Below are positions 10,601 to 15,583 of a DNA stretch of 16,835 nucleotides, piece by piece. Position 1 is the stretch's first letter, and the number at the start of each line of letters is the position of its first letter. The translations under genes were made by a program, and so were the position numbers. Under the pieces are notes generated by a model that was given only the letters and a program-made list of their open reading frames with translations, did not search any database and was not told where the DNA came from. The stretch comes from JANOGU01 sp964602115 (GTDB taxonomy: Bacteria; Pseudomonadota; Alphaproteobacteria; Rhodobacterales; Rhodobacteraceae), in contig CAZRQN010000055.1 of NCBI GenBank assembly GCA_964602115.1, positions 1-16,835 of the forward strand. The letters run 5' to 3'.

Positions 10601-11937
10601 TCCACCGCACCCTTGGCTTTGCCGCCGCCAGCGCCGGGATCGCCGCCCGCCGAGGAGCCGCCGGCACCGCCGCCGGCCGCAGCACCGCCGCCGGCCGGGG
10701 CCGCGCCGCCACCACCACCGCCGCCAGCTGCCGGGGCGCCGCCGCCACCACCACCGCCGCCAGCCGCCGGGGCGCCGCCGCCTCCGCCGCCGCCAGCCTT
10801 GGCGCCGCCGCCACCGCCACCACCGCCAGCCTTGGCGCCACCGCCGCCGCCTCCACCGCCAGGAGCAGCACCGCCGCCGCCGCCACCACCACCTCCGGCA
10901 GCCGGCGCATCGCCGCCCTTGGCGCCGCCCGAAGCACCGCCACCCGAGCCGCCCTTCGCATCGGCCGGATCGCCGTCGCTGTCACCGAGATCCTCAAGCA
11001 CGTTCTCGACGAAGCGCTCGATGACGACCATCACGCCCTTGGCCTTCTTCATGTCCCCGCTCTTGAGGACCTGCTCCATCATCTTGAGCAGCTTGCCGGC
11101 CTGGCCGGAGATCTCGGCATCCGCCGTCTCGATCAGCGTTTCGAGAACCGCCTTGGTCTCGTCCCATTTTTCCTTGAGCTCGGCCGCGCCCTTGTCGTCG
11201 CCGCCCGGCTCGCCCCCCTTGGAGCCGGAACCACCCTTGTTCTTCTTGGCTTCCTTGAGCGCTTCCTCGATTTCCTTCTTCAGCGCCTCGAGCGCTTCCT
11301 GGGCCTGGCCGAAATCGCCGTCCCAGCTCATCCGGCGTGTCACGTCGAGCTTGTCGAGGAACTCCACCGCGCGGGCCGCAATTGCCTCGCCGCCTTTGTG
11401 GATCATCGATTCGACTTCGTCGGCCAGCTTGGCGAACGCGTCGCGCGCCGCCTCTTCCTTGTCTTCCGGCTTGGCGTCCTTGCCGGCGCCGCCCTTGGCG
11501 GCCAGATCGTCCAGCGCCTCGTCGTCATCGTCTTCGTCGTGGTCGCCCAGTTCAACCCCGCCCGGCAGGACGACGCGCGGCTTGAACTTGGCGAAGCCCT
11601 CGTTCCGGAGCATGACCTTGAGCTTCTTGGTCAGGGTCTTCGGAACCTTGTCGTTCTCGCATTCGAAGTTCAGCGCGCCGGAATCGAGCGTCAGCTTGCC
11701 GTAAGCGCCCTTGGAGGTTCCGGCCTCCTTTTTGGCCTGCTTGCCAAGGAACTCTGCGTTCTTGCGCTTGTGCGCAGCGATCAGGATGGGCTTGTCCTTG
11801 TCGCCGGTCATGTACATGCCGAAATTCATCGCCCCGGCCTTGAGTTTGCGGAGCACGTCTTCCAGCGGCATGAACGGGCTTTCGCCGTCTTCGTCTTCGT
11901 CGCCCTTGCCCTTCTTGCCCTTGTCCTTCATCGCCAT
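4657..11937 (-). CDS. Giant repeat protein, function unknown
   Basis: One frame of 2426 residues as assembled; 34 are unknown because of a 100-N gap. I do not recognise the family. Map by residue: basic/acidic start; compact mixed domain at about 22-127 (PLEDVLRKLKAGAMNFG to KPRVVLPGG); acidic stretch 131-146; helical blocks 155-235 and 250-318; Gly/Ala/Pro linker at about 329-440; Ala-rich helical region at about 455-735; four full plus one partial 239-residue repeats at about 737-1836; Lys/Glu/Ala coiled-coil-like tail to the end (AEAKQGNK). I see no signal peptide, membrane segment, LPXTG or enzyme motif. The repeats resemble amphipathic-helix proteins such as LEA, apolipoprotein or phasin families, a likeness of composition only. 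A strong ribosome site (GAAGGAG, complement of 11948-11954, 10 nt from ATG) supports the start. It is divergent from the HAD gene and convergent with glpU. Confidence 0.85.
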   Translation of the reverse strand: MAMKDKGKKGKGDEDEDGESPFMPLEDVLRKLKAGAMNFGMYMTGDKDKPILIAAHKRKNAEFLGKQAKKEAGTSKGAYGKLTLDSGALNFECENDKVPKTLTKKLKVMLRNEGFAKFKPRVVLPGGVELGDHDEDDDDEALDDLAAKGGAGKDAKPEDKEEAARDAFAKLADEVESMIHKGGEAIAARAVEFLDKLDVTRRMSWDGDFGQAQEALEALKKEIEEALKEAKKNKGGSGSKGGEPGGDDKGAAELKEKWDETKAVLETLIETADAEISGQAGKLLKMMEQVLKSGDMKKAKGVMVVIERFVENVLEDLGDSDGDPADAKGGSGGGASGGAKGGDAPAAGGGGGGGGGAAPGGGGGGGGAKAGGGGGGGGAKAGGGGGGGAPAAGGGGGGGGAPAAGGGGGGGAAPAGGGAAAGGGAGGSSAGGDPGAGGGKAKGAVDEPPPAPKGGGQAAKDDKDAEKYRQEAQQYVTYAQKCSQAAEANAEEASRMLGAAQQCNEIAKAAYEAAKAQVGEERAAPVKAIADTAAAKLSEAQQGTDACKAASQAAEQASAATQSAAQAAKDPQGVKAAYDKSLGARDAAQKTVDSLPKVQSAYDATNKASNDALAAKDKAIGEAEAEKTKALADSKAILSAMDAKIASGKGGAVDGLVDGLKADAAQQNALLEAAKPNRGTIGEAQRMALADDQAAAQKKIEEGKKVVEEHATLLAKAADAIKQAAEAAWNGLKSAAETAKKAAEAVGHSVADMARQAGGWAQQKIAQMKTAYEAAHKWLDEQAQKAQEALGKIAEGAKSLWDSISQAASGFINRAADAVVQAGKSAFEAGKEAVNSAIEKAGQAKEAIESGIKAALEEAKRIAAGIKDKASAAVDKAKELVGKGVDIAEGVAESIWEGAKGAFDDTVSFFDDLLPDWGEIGAEVTDFLNGAKETAQGLWDKAKEIATQVATTIAEGARAAVDAASGIWDGVKSAVDSVKDLASEVETAVSDVLQQIGGWGQKAIDGAKSMWESAKDKVAEGYQKVEDFFGQIKGHAQSLWDKVSQAASGIIDRATDAAMKAGKSAFDAAASAAHAVVDAAKGAKDTLLEAGRSAIEKAKQMAESMKQGAQTVVDKAKDLIGKGVDIAEGVAESIWNGAKDAVDKAGKYLDDLIPDWGDIGKAVGDFLGKCKDEAQSLWDQAKEIAKQVATKLAEGAKAVVDAAHAAYEALKPAIDLVKQGVQAVEQAVQDVLKQAGGWGHKLIEAAKKAWEDKQRQIDEENKRSQQLVDQLKNGAQTLWDKISSAAEGIIDRATNAVVNTAKSAFDTAAGLVKSACDAAGQAKDAVIDGVKGAIEKAKQMAEEIKNGAQTVVDKAKELIGKGVDIAEGXXXXXXXXXXXXXXXXXXXXXXXXXXXXXXXXXXAVDKAGKYLDDLIPDWGDIGKAVGDFLGKCKQEAQGLWDKAKEIAKQVATKLAEAAKSVAEAARTAYEAIKPAIDLAKKGVEAVEQAVQDVLKQAGGWGQKLIEAAKKAWEDKQRQIDEENKRSQQLVDQLKNGAQTLWDKISSAAEGIIDRATNAVVNTAKSAYDTAVGVLKSACDLAVQAKDAVIEGAKAAIEKAKQLAEEIKKGAQSVVDKAVELVGKGVDIAEGVAESIWNGAKDAVDKAGKYLDDLIPDWGDIGKAVGDFLKTCKEKAQGAWDKAKEICTKVAEALAKAAQAIADGAKATYEGLKTAYEGVKQGFDAVKKAVEDVLRDVGQFAKPIIDGAKNLWEEAQRRIEEENKRSEQLYQQLVDGAKKLFEGVSRAAEGIIDRVTNAAQQAGKAAYDAAKGAFDAAVQAVKSAGKAVEDAAKSAYDSAKKKIGEMKDALTGKAQEYLDKAKRAVGLMGEEAVKLYNEAKSGAQGAVDWFKRLGAEAAGYAGKLWDEVTTFADEKAKAAQEAIKQIVDAIEATKKKCEEAIKVLIDAAKTRLENTAREAVDSAKKAKEALDQALDGADKKYEEVKKEVGEFADTIVKKVIDEANQLKKEAEEKFTEAEKKASEVPSEVAKLIDEGKAAVERIVDKIEDTVTKAFDDGLKALKDAADQKVKEAQAKKQAIEAAIAAARKAADDLVKSISDEVKATGDQIKGIADKARSGINAFVDNMISDIKKKIEEITKSEEKGKPVASSAAGDKVKEIIQAAKTAAENEQKATEEAIAKGGELLKAEIDAWNAANAKGKAAWEAMSATIDADEKKIADIKSEAAKLYGKLGTDSVDPGAKKFEAARAAKEKALADIREAVAQGQKMAEDVGRIIDDKDRAGKLADSKDKMAAQIVMLENIDKSVPKIKADAEAGVKEAQAGLEKAKAEFSKVKDSMTKEAAAQEKDLTAFLNAAKKGDEDALNTLVGNRAAQEAEADDRTALLDTFGGDEPGKFRVEMAKSVARIKAIFDEAQKLYEAAEAKQGNK
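7253..7410 (-). repeat. 158-bp block identical to 8039-8196 (homogenised repeat copies)
   Basis: Bases 7253-7410 are identical to 8039-8196, and high identity continues on both sides with scattered changes. The outer copies at the matching position are clearly more diverged. It encodes the stretch around AWEDKQRQIDEENKRSQQL to IIDRATNAVVNT in the third and fourth units. Such identity between two inner copies suggests a recent unit duplication or gene conversion. Confidence 0.9.
7732..7831. other. 100-N assembly gap inside the repeat array
   Basis: Exactly one hundred Ns, a placeholder length. The 92 bp on its left (7640-7731) are identical to 8426-8517 in the neighbouring repeat, which explains why short reads could not be assembled through it. 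In the other copies the space between the same two flanks is 31 bp, encoding about VAESIWNGAKD. Both 31 and 100 leave remainder 1 on division by 3, so the frame is kept either way. Confidence 0.95.
10620..10950 (-). repeat. Glycine-rich low-complexity coding tract
   Basis: On the minus strand this encodes about 110 residues built of runs of seven to nine glycines separated by AKA, APAA or AAP. The DNA is a dense array of GCC/GCG/GGT/GGC triplets. Runs of this type slip easily during replication, but only by whole codons, so linker length may vary between strains without frameshift. In the protein it is a flexible spacer between the N-terminal helical blocks and the Ala-rich repeat region. Confidence 0.9.
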
Positions 11938-12065
11938 AATCCTGCAGCTCCTTCAAACCGGGCGGCCGACGCGCCGCGACGTTGCAAAAAAATGTGGGCG
12001 GGCCAATCCCGCTCTGTGCGAGAGTGCTTACCACCAACGGACGCGGCTGGAAAGAGTTTTTGCAA
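11938..12065. promoter_or_regulatory. Divergent promoter region between the giant gene and the HAD gene
   Basis: These 128 bp must hold promoters for both directions. TTGCAAAAA (11982-11990) and TTTTTGCAA (12057-12065) form a perfect 9-bp inverted repeat around a 66-bp core. The right arm touches the HAD start codon. I found no convincing -35/-10 pair on either strand. Confidence 0.4.
11948..11954 (-). promoter_or_regulatory. Strong Shine-Dalgarno site of the giant gene
   Basis: On the minus strand GAAGGAG lies 10 nt before the ATG at 11937. It fixes this start over the alternative ATG two codons later (11931), for which the spacing would be 16 nt. The match to anti-Shine-Dalgarno is the best of any gene start in the window, arguing that the gene is really translated. 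Confidence 0.75.
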
Positions 12066-12809
12066 ATGGCTCGCAATCTTCAGCTGGTGATCTTCGACTG
12101 CGACGGCGTGCTGATCGACAGTGAAGTCATCAGCGCCAGGATGCTGATCGCCGAGTTGGCCACGCGCGGGGTCGATGTGGATCTTCCCTATGTGGCCCGG
12201 AACTTCCTCGGCCGCAGCTATCCGGTCGTCATGGCCCAGATCCGCCGTGACTTCCGCCTCGACCTGCCGGCGGATTTCGAGGAGACCTACCGGACGCGGC
12301 TTCTGGAAGCATTCACCCGGTCGCTGAACGTGATGCCGGGCGTGGCCGAAGTTCTGGACCAGCTTTCGATGCCCTGGTGCGTGGCAACATCCTCGACACC
12401 CCGCCGCACCCATGTCGCGCTGACCCTCACCGGCCTTGCCGACCGCGTCGGCACGCGGCTGTTCACTGCCAGCGAGGTGGCCCAGGGCAAGCCGGCGCCG
12501 GACCTCTTTCTCCATGCGGCGGCGCGGATGAACACCGATCCCGCCGAATGCCTGGTGATCGAGGACAGCCTCACCGGCCTGCGTGCCGCGATGGCTGCCG
12601 GGATGGAGGTCTGGCGCTTCGTGGGCGGCAGTCACATGCGCGAGGGATTCGAGCCAGAGCCGCCCGATCTTCGGCCCGTCCGCAGCTTCGACAGCTTCGC
12701 CGGCTTCTTCGAGCTCGATCCCCGCCTGCGCCGGCATCCAAGGAAGCTCGCATCCCGGACCTTCCGCGCGAACTCCGGAAGTCCGGGCGGGACAGGGCAA
12801 ACCGCCTGA
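12066..12809 (+). CDS. HAD-superfamily phosphatase (beta-phosphoglucomutase-like subgroup)
   Basis: A 247-residue cytoplasmic hydrolase. Motif I DCDGVLIDS holds the nucleophile Asp 11 and Asp 13, motif II is Ser 109 (VATSSTP), motif III is Lys 142 (QGKPAPDLF) and motif IV is IEDSLTGLRAA (Glu 166, Asp 167). The cap sits between motifs I and II, as in phosphoglycolate phosphatase or beta-phosphoglucomutase relatives. The context before a polyol regulator and smo transporter suggests a sugar- or polyol-phosphate substrate, which is inference only. The start at 12066 follows GGAAAGAG; an earlier in-frame ATG at 11982 lies in the divergent promoter region and is unlikely. The core ends near residue 218 (FAGFFELD). 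The last 30 residues look like read-through into intergenic repeat-type sequence. Confidence 0.85.
   Translation: MARNLQLVIFDCDGVLIDSEVISARMLIAELATRGVDVDLPYVARNFLGRSYPVVMAQIRRDFRLDLPADFEETYRTRLLEAFTRSLNVMPGVAEVLDQLSMPWCVATSSTPRRTHVALTLTGLADRVGTRLFTASEVAQGKPAPDLFLHAAARMNTDPAECLVIEDSLTGLRAAMAAGMEVWRFVGGSHMREGFEPEPPDLRPVRSFDSFAGFFELDPRLRRHPRKLASRTFRANSGSPGGTGQTA
12717..12743. repeat. Possible dispersed palindromic repeat remnant at the HAD gene 3' end
   Basis: The minus strand here reads as WMPAQAGI, the translation typical of widespread proteobacterial intergenic repeats of the form GATCCCCGCCTGCGCnGGnAT. It coincides with the point where HAD family similarity ends. One copy in the window cannot prove it is a repeat; it rests on recognising the motif. 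Confidence 0.4.
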
Positions 12810-12885
12810 GCGAAGCCGCCGAGGCGGAAATTTCTTCAGGTTAGATGTCAACTATGAACGACAAATAACTGGTTTATTTATGTTT

Positions 12886-12897
12886 TAATGATCATTA
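12886..12897. promoter_or_regulatory. 12-bp perfect palindrome in the AT-rich region upstream of the regulator gene
   Basis: TAATGATCATTA is a perfect palindrome in an AT-rich island (about 12829-12898) that stands out from the GC-rich surroundings. The HAD-to-regulator spacer is 226 bp (12810-13035). The AT-rich part is the likely promoter area of the regulator, and the palindrome could be an operator. No convincing -35/-10 pair could be chosen. Confidence 0.35.
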
Positions 12898-12910
12898 GCC
12901 TGCAGGCTTC

Positions 12911-12958
12911 TGCCGCAGGTTGGCCACATAGCGGCGTGGTTGCCGGCTGCGGCAGTTT
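12911..12958 (+). terminator. Candidate stem-loop with T run between the HAD gene and the regulator gene
   Basis: TGCCGCAG (12911-12918) pairs with CTGCGGCA (12947-12954). An inner CCAC/GTGG pairing lies between them, and GTTTT follows directly. It could end transcripts from the HAD gene or sit in the leader of the regulator message. The long 28-nt gap between arms makes it weaker than the other hairpins in the window. Confidence 0.4.
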
Positions 12959-13035
12959 TGCGCCGGCTCAATGACGGGCATTTGCGCGATGAATATTTTC
13001 CTACAAGATTTGCCCCGAATCTGCGTTTTGAGCCC

Positions 13036-13986
13036 ATGAGCCGCATTGACCCGGAACCCTCGCCACTCGACGAAGCCGCCCGCGCGGGGTGGCTTTACTA
13101 TGTCGCTGGGCTCACGCAGGACCAGATTGCCGCCGAGCTTGGCGTCAGCCGGCAGCGGGCGCAACGGCTGGTTGCCAAGGCCAAGGACGAGGGTCTGATC
13201 CACATCCGGCTGGAACATCCGCTGTCCGCCTGTCTTGCGCTCGAGGCGGAGCTGGTGCGCCGCTTCCGCCTGACGACCTGCCGGGTGGCGCCGGATCTCC
13301 CCCGAGGATCGGACACCGCGACCGCAACCGCCGGCGCGGCAGCCGCGCTGCTGGAACGCTTCCTGTCCGACCCGCGTTCCCTGACCATCGCCTTCGGGAC
13401 GGGGCGCTCGCTCTCCGCCATGGCGGCGGCGATCACCTCCCAGCGGGTGGAACGCCACCGGATCGTCTCGCTGATCGGCAACATCGCCCCGGACGGCTCG
13501 GCGACCTCCTATGACGTGGTGCCCCGGATCGCCGACAGGCTGCACGCCACCTATTTCCCCATGCTGGTTCCGGTGATCTCGGCCAGCGCCGAGGAGCGGG
13601 CCCTGTTCCGCGCGCTGAGACCGGTACAGGTGGCCTATGACCTCGCGGCCCGCGCCGACGTGACCTTCGTCGGCGTCGGCCAGGCGGGGCCGGACGCGCC
13701 TCTGGTCAAGGACGGCTTCGTCGATCCGAGGATCATGGCCGCGATGGTGGACGCCGGGGCCATCGGCGAGATTGTCGGCTCCATCTTCGATTCCGACGGG
13801 CGCTACATCGAAAATTCCGCGCTCGGCTCGTCGGGCGGGATCCGCATCGAGGCCGGCCGCGATCGCCCGGTGATCGGCGTCGCCAGCGGAAGCGCCAAGG
13901 TCGCCGCGATCAGTGCGGCGCTGAAAGGGCGAATTCTCAACGGTCTGGTGACCGACGAATCCACCGCAGCCGCGCTTCTCGGCTGA
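13036..13986 (+). CDS. SorC-family sugar-responsive transcriptional regulator of the polyol cluster
   Basis: A 316-residue protein of the usual SorC/DeoR-like length. The N-terminus carries a helix-turn-helix at about residues 26-47 (LTQDQIAAELGVSRQRAQRL). Residues 65-316 form the sugar-phosphate-binding domain, with GTGRSL, GNIAPDG and FVGVGQAG segments typical of the family. It lies 112 bp upstream of smoE on the same strand and so probably controls the smo genes in response to a polyol or its phosphate; in Rhodobacter a regulator gene accompanies the smo operon. I chose ATG 13036 (MSRIDPEPSPL) because it gives the family N-terminus. The frame extends upstream to 12940, but that part carries no recognisable domain. 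The ribosome site is weak. Confidence 0.85.
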   Translation: MSRIDPEPSPLDEAARAGWLYYVAGLTQDQIAAELGVSRQRAQRLVAKAKDEGLIHIRLEHPLSACLALEAELVRRFRLTTCRVAPDLPRGSDTATATAGAAAALLERFLSDPRSLTIAFGTGRSLSAMAAAITSQRVERHRIVSLIGNIAPDGSATSYDVVPRIADRLHATYFPMLVPVISASAEERALFRALRPVQVAYDLAARADVTFVGVGQAGPDAPLVKDGFVDPRIMAAMVDAGAIGEIVGSIFDSDGRYIENSALGSSGGIRIEAGRDRPVIGVASGSAKVAAISAALKGRILNGLVTDESTAAALLG

Positions 13987-14045
13987 GCCCCCGCTTCGCG
14001 GACCGGCGGCAACGTAATTTGACGTTGACTCGACTCGGGGCACAT

Positions 14046-14061
14046 GTGAACAATTGACCAC
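14046..14061. promoter_or_regulatory. Candidate operator 1 upstream of smoE
   Basis: An imperfect inverted repeat, GTG-aa-CAATTG-ac-CAC. It sits between the TTGACG/TTGACT -35-like elements (14019-14030) and the smoE ribosome site, where a SorC-type regulator would act. The assignment to the adjacent regulator is inference. Confidence 0.35.
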
Positions 14062-14089
14062 GCAATGGGCAGATGCTCATCGCAATGGG
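14061..14089. promoter_or_regulatory. Candidate operator 2 and 9-bp direct repeats upstream of smoE
   Basis: TGGGCA-GA-TGCTCA (14066-14079) is an inverted repeat with one mismatch, centred 19 bp from the centre of operator 1. It is framed by two copies of CGCAATGGG (14061-14069 and 14081-14089) exactly 20 bp apart. A spacing near two helical turns fits binding of a multimeric regulator on one face of the DNA. The second repeat runs into the ribosome site GGGAGGA (14087-14093). Confidence 0.35.
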
Positions 14090-14098
14090 AGGATACAT

Positions 14099-15409
14099 AT
14101 GACCATGACGATGCGGGCGCTCCTCGGCGCCTGTGCCGTGTCTGCGCTTGCGAGCGCGGCCGCGGCCGAAACCACGATCACTGTCGCCACCGTCAACAAC
14201 GGCGACATGATCCGCATGCAGGGCCTGATGGATGACTTCTATGCCAAGCACCCCGACATCAAGGTCGAGTGGGTGACGCTGGAAGAGAACGTCCTGCGCC
14301 AGAACGTCACGACCGACATCGCCACCGGCGGTGGCCAGTACGACGTTATGACCATCGGCACCTACGAAGTTCCGATCTGGGGCAAGCAAGGCTGGCTGGT
14401 GTCGCTGAACGACCTGCCCGCCGAATACGATGCCGACGACATCCTGCCCGCGATCCGTGGCGGCCTGACCGTTGACGGCAACCTGCTGGCGGCGCCGTTC
14501 TACGGCGAATCGTCGATGGTGATGTACCGCAAGGACCTGATGGAAGCCGCCGGCCTGACCATGCCGGATGCGCCGACCTGGGCGGACATCGAGAAGGCGG
14601 CCGCCGCGATGACCAACCGCGACGCCGAAATCAACGGCATCTGCCTGCGCGGCAAAGCCGGCTGGGGCGAGAACATGGCCTTCCTGACCGCCATGTCGAA
14701 CTCCTTCGGCGCGCGCTGGTTCGACGAGAACTGGCATCCCCAGTTCGATCAGCCGGAGTGGAAGGCGACGCTCGACTTCTACCTGAACCTGATGAACAAC
14801 TACGGTCCTCCCGGCGCCTCCAACAACGGCTTCAACGAGAACCTGACCCTGTTCCAACAGGGCAAGTGCGGGATGTGGATCGACGCGACCGTCGCCGCCT
14901 CCTTCGTGACCGGCAAGGACTCGACCGTCGCCGACAAGGTGGGCTTCGCGCTCGCCCCGGACAACGGCCTCGGCAAGCGCGGCAACTGGCTCTGGGCGTG
15001 GTCTCTGGCCATCCCGTCGTCCTCGGACGCGCCGGATGCGGCCAAGGCCTTCATCGACTGGGCGACCAACAAGGACTATCTGGCGCTCGTCGCCTCGAAG
15101 GAAGGCTGGGCCAACGTTCCCCCGGGCACGCGGACCTCGCTCTACTCGAACGAGGAATATGCCAAGGTTCCGTTCGCCAAGATGACGATCGACTCGATCA
15201 ACTCGGCTGACCCGACCAACCCGACGGTCAAGCCGGTGCCCTATGTCGGCGTCCAGTTCGTGGCTATCCCGGAGTTCGCCGGCGTTGCGACCTCGGTGGG
15301 TGAACTGTTCTCGGCCGCGCTGGCCGGGCAGTCCACTTCCGATGACGCGCTGGCGGCGGCGCAGACCCTCGTCACCGACGAGATGACGGCTGCCGGATAC
15401 ATCAAGTAA
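14099..15409 (+). CDS. smoE: Sorbitol/mannitol-binding periplasmic protein SmoE
   Basis: A 436-residue family 1 extracellular solute-binding protein that captures polyols in the periplasm for the SmoFGK importer. A signal peptide covers residues 1-23 (MTMTMRALLGACAVSALASA, cleaved near AAA-ET). The mature part starts TTITVATVNNGDM, as in polyol-binding members, and includes YDVMTIGTYEVP and APFYGESSMVMYRKD. The start at 14099 is set by GGGAGGA 5 nt upstream; the longer frame from 14054 runs through the operator region and lacks a signal peptide at its end. It is followed by a strong hairpin and then smoF. Family and context match the Rhodobacter sphaeroides smo cluster; the exact polyol preference cannot be read from sequence. 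Confidence 0.88.
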   Translation: MTMTMRALLGACAVSALASAAAAETTITVATVNNGDMIRMQGLMDDFYAKHPDIKVEWVTLEENVLRQNVTTDIATGGGQYDVMTIGTYEVPIWGKQGWLVSLNDLPAEYDADDILPAIRGGLTVDGNLLAAPFYGESSMVMYRKDLMEAAGLTMPDAPTWADIEKAAAAMTNRDAEINGICLRGKAGWGENMAFLTAMSNSFGARWFDENWHPQFDQPEWKATLDFYLNLMNNYGPPGASNNGFNENLTLFQQGKCGMWIDATVAASFVTGKDSTVADKVGFALAPDNGLGKRGNWLWAWSLAIPSSSDAPDAAKAFIDWATNKDYLALVASKEGWANVPPGTRTSLYSNEEYAKVPFAKMTIDSINSADPTNPTVKPVPYVGVQFVAIPEFAGVATSVGELFSAALAGQSTSDDALAAAQTLVTDEMTAAGYIK

Positions 15410-15430
15410 GCGGTCGCTCCCGCGGACTGA

Positions 15431-15461
15431 GGGGACCGGCCCAACGATCGGGTCGGTCCCC
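15431..15461 (+). terminator. Strong hairpin after smoE (attenuator or mRNA-stabilising)
   Basis: GGGGACCGGCCC (15431-15442) pairs with GGGTCGGTCCCC (15450-15461), a 12-bp stem with one G-U pair and the 7-nt loop AACGATC. It begins 22 nt after the smoE stop, inside a 174-bp spacer before smoF. Because smoF and smoG have no evident promoter of their own, partial termination or 3' protection favouring smoE expression is the likely role. Confidence 0.7.
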
Positions 15462-15583
15462 ACTCTACCCCTCAAGTCGTTCGTACGCGCGTTCCTTTGC
15501 GTACCGCTCCGCTTTCACGACCGCTGGTCGCAAGCCTCCGATCCATTCCGTTCCGGTCTGGCAATCCCTGGGAGAGGGTTCCC

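Noticed and set aside
10613..11704. A proline-rich 363-codon + strand frame (poly-Pro, PPPAAGAPP)
   Set aside because: It is the complement of the poly-glycine linker of the giant gene and has no independent start signal or domain.
4657..11937. The giant gene as a phage tape-measure protein or secreted adhesin
   Set aside because: There are no phage structural neighbours, and the gene has no signal peptide, membrane segments, autotransporter or type I secretion repeat motifs. Length and helical content alone are not enough.
7135..12090. A 1651-codon open frame on the + strand opposite the giant gene
   Set aside because: It is the antisense shadow of a GC-rich, stop-poor repeat gene. Its translation is Leu/Gly/Arg/His-rich without domain sense, and the minus-strand gene has the ribosome site, a plausible composition and a conserved repeat period in its own frame.
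13991..14001. Small hairpin CCGC-TTC-GCGG after the regulator gene as a terminator
   Set aside because: A stem of only 4 bp and no T run; in DNA this GC-rich such stems are common by chance.
14123..14134. Possible lipobox (LGAC) in SmoE
   Set aside because: The Cys at residue 12 comes only five residues after the single Arg, so the hydrophobic stretch before it is too short. Cleavage at AAA-ET as a normal signal peptide fits better.
13937..15475. A 512-codon minus-strand frame opposite smoE
   Set aside because: smoE has a clear family, signal peptide and ribosome site. The antisense product is Arg/Gly/His-rich shadow sequence. The long antisense frames over glpT/glpP, the HAD gene and the regulator were rejected for the same reason.
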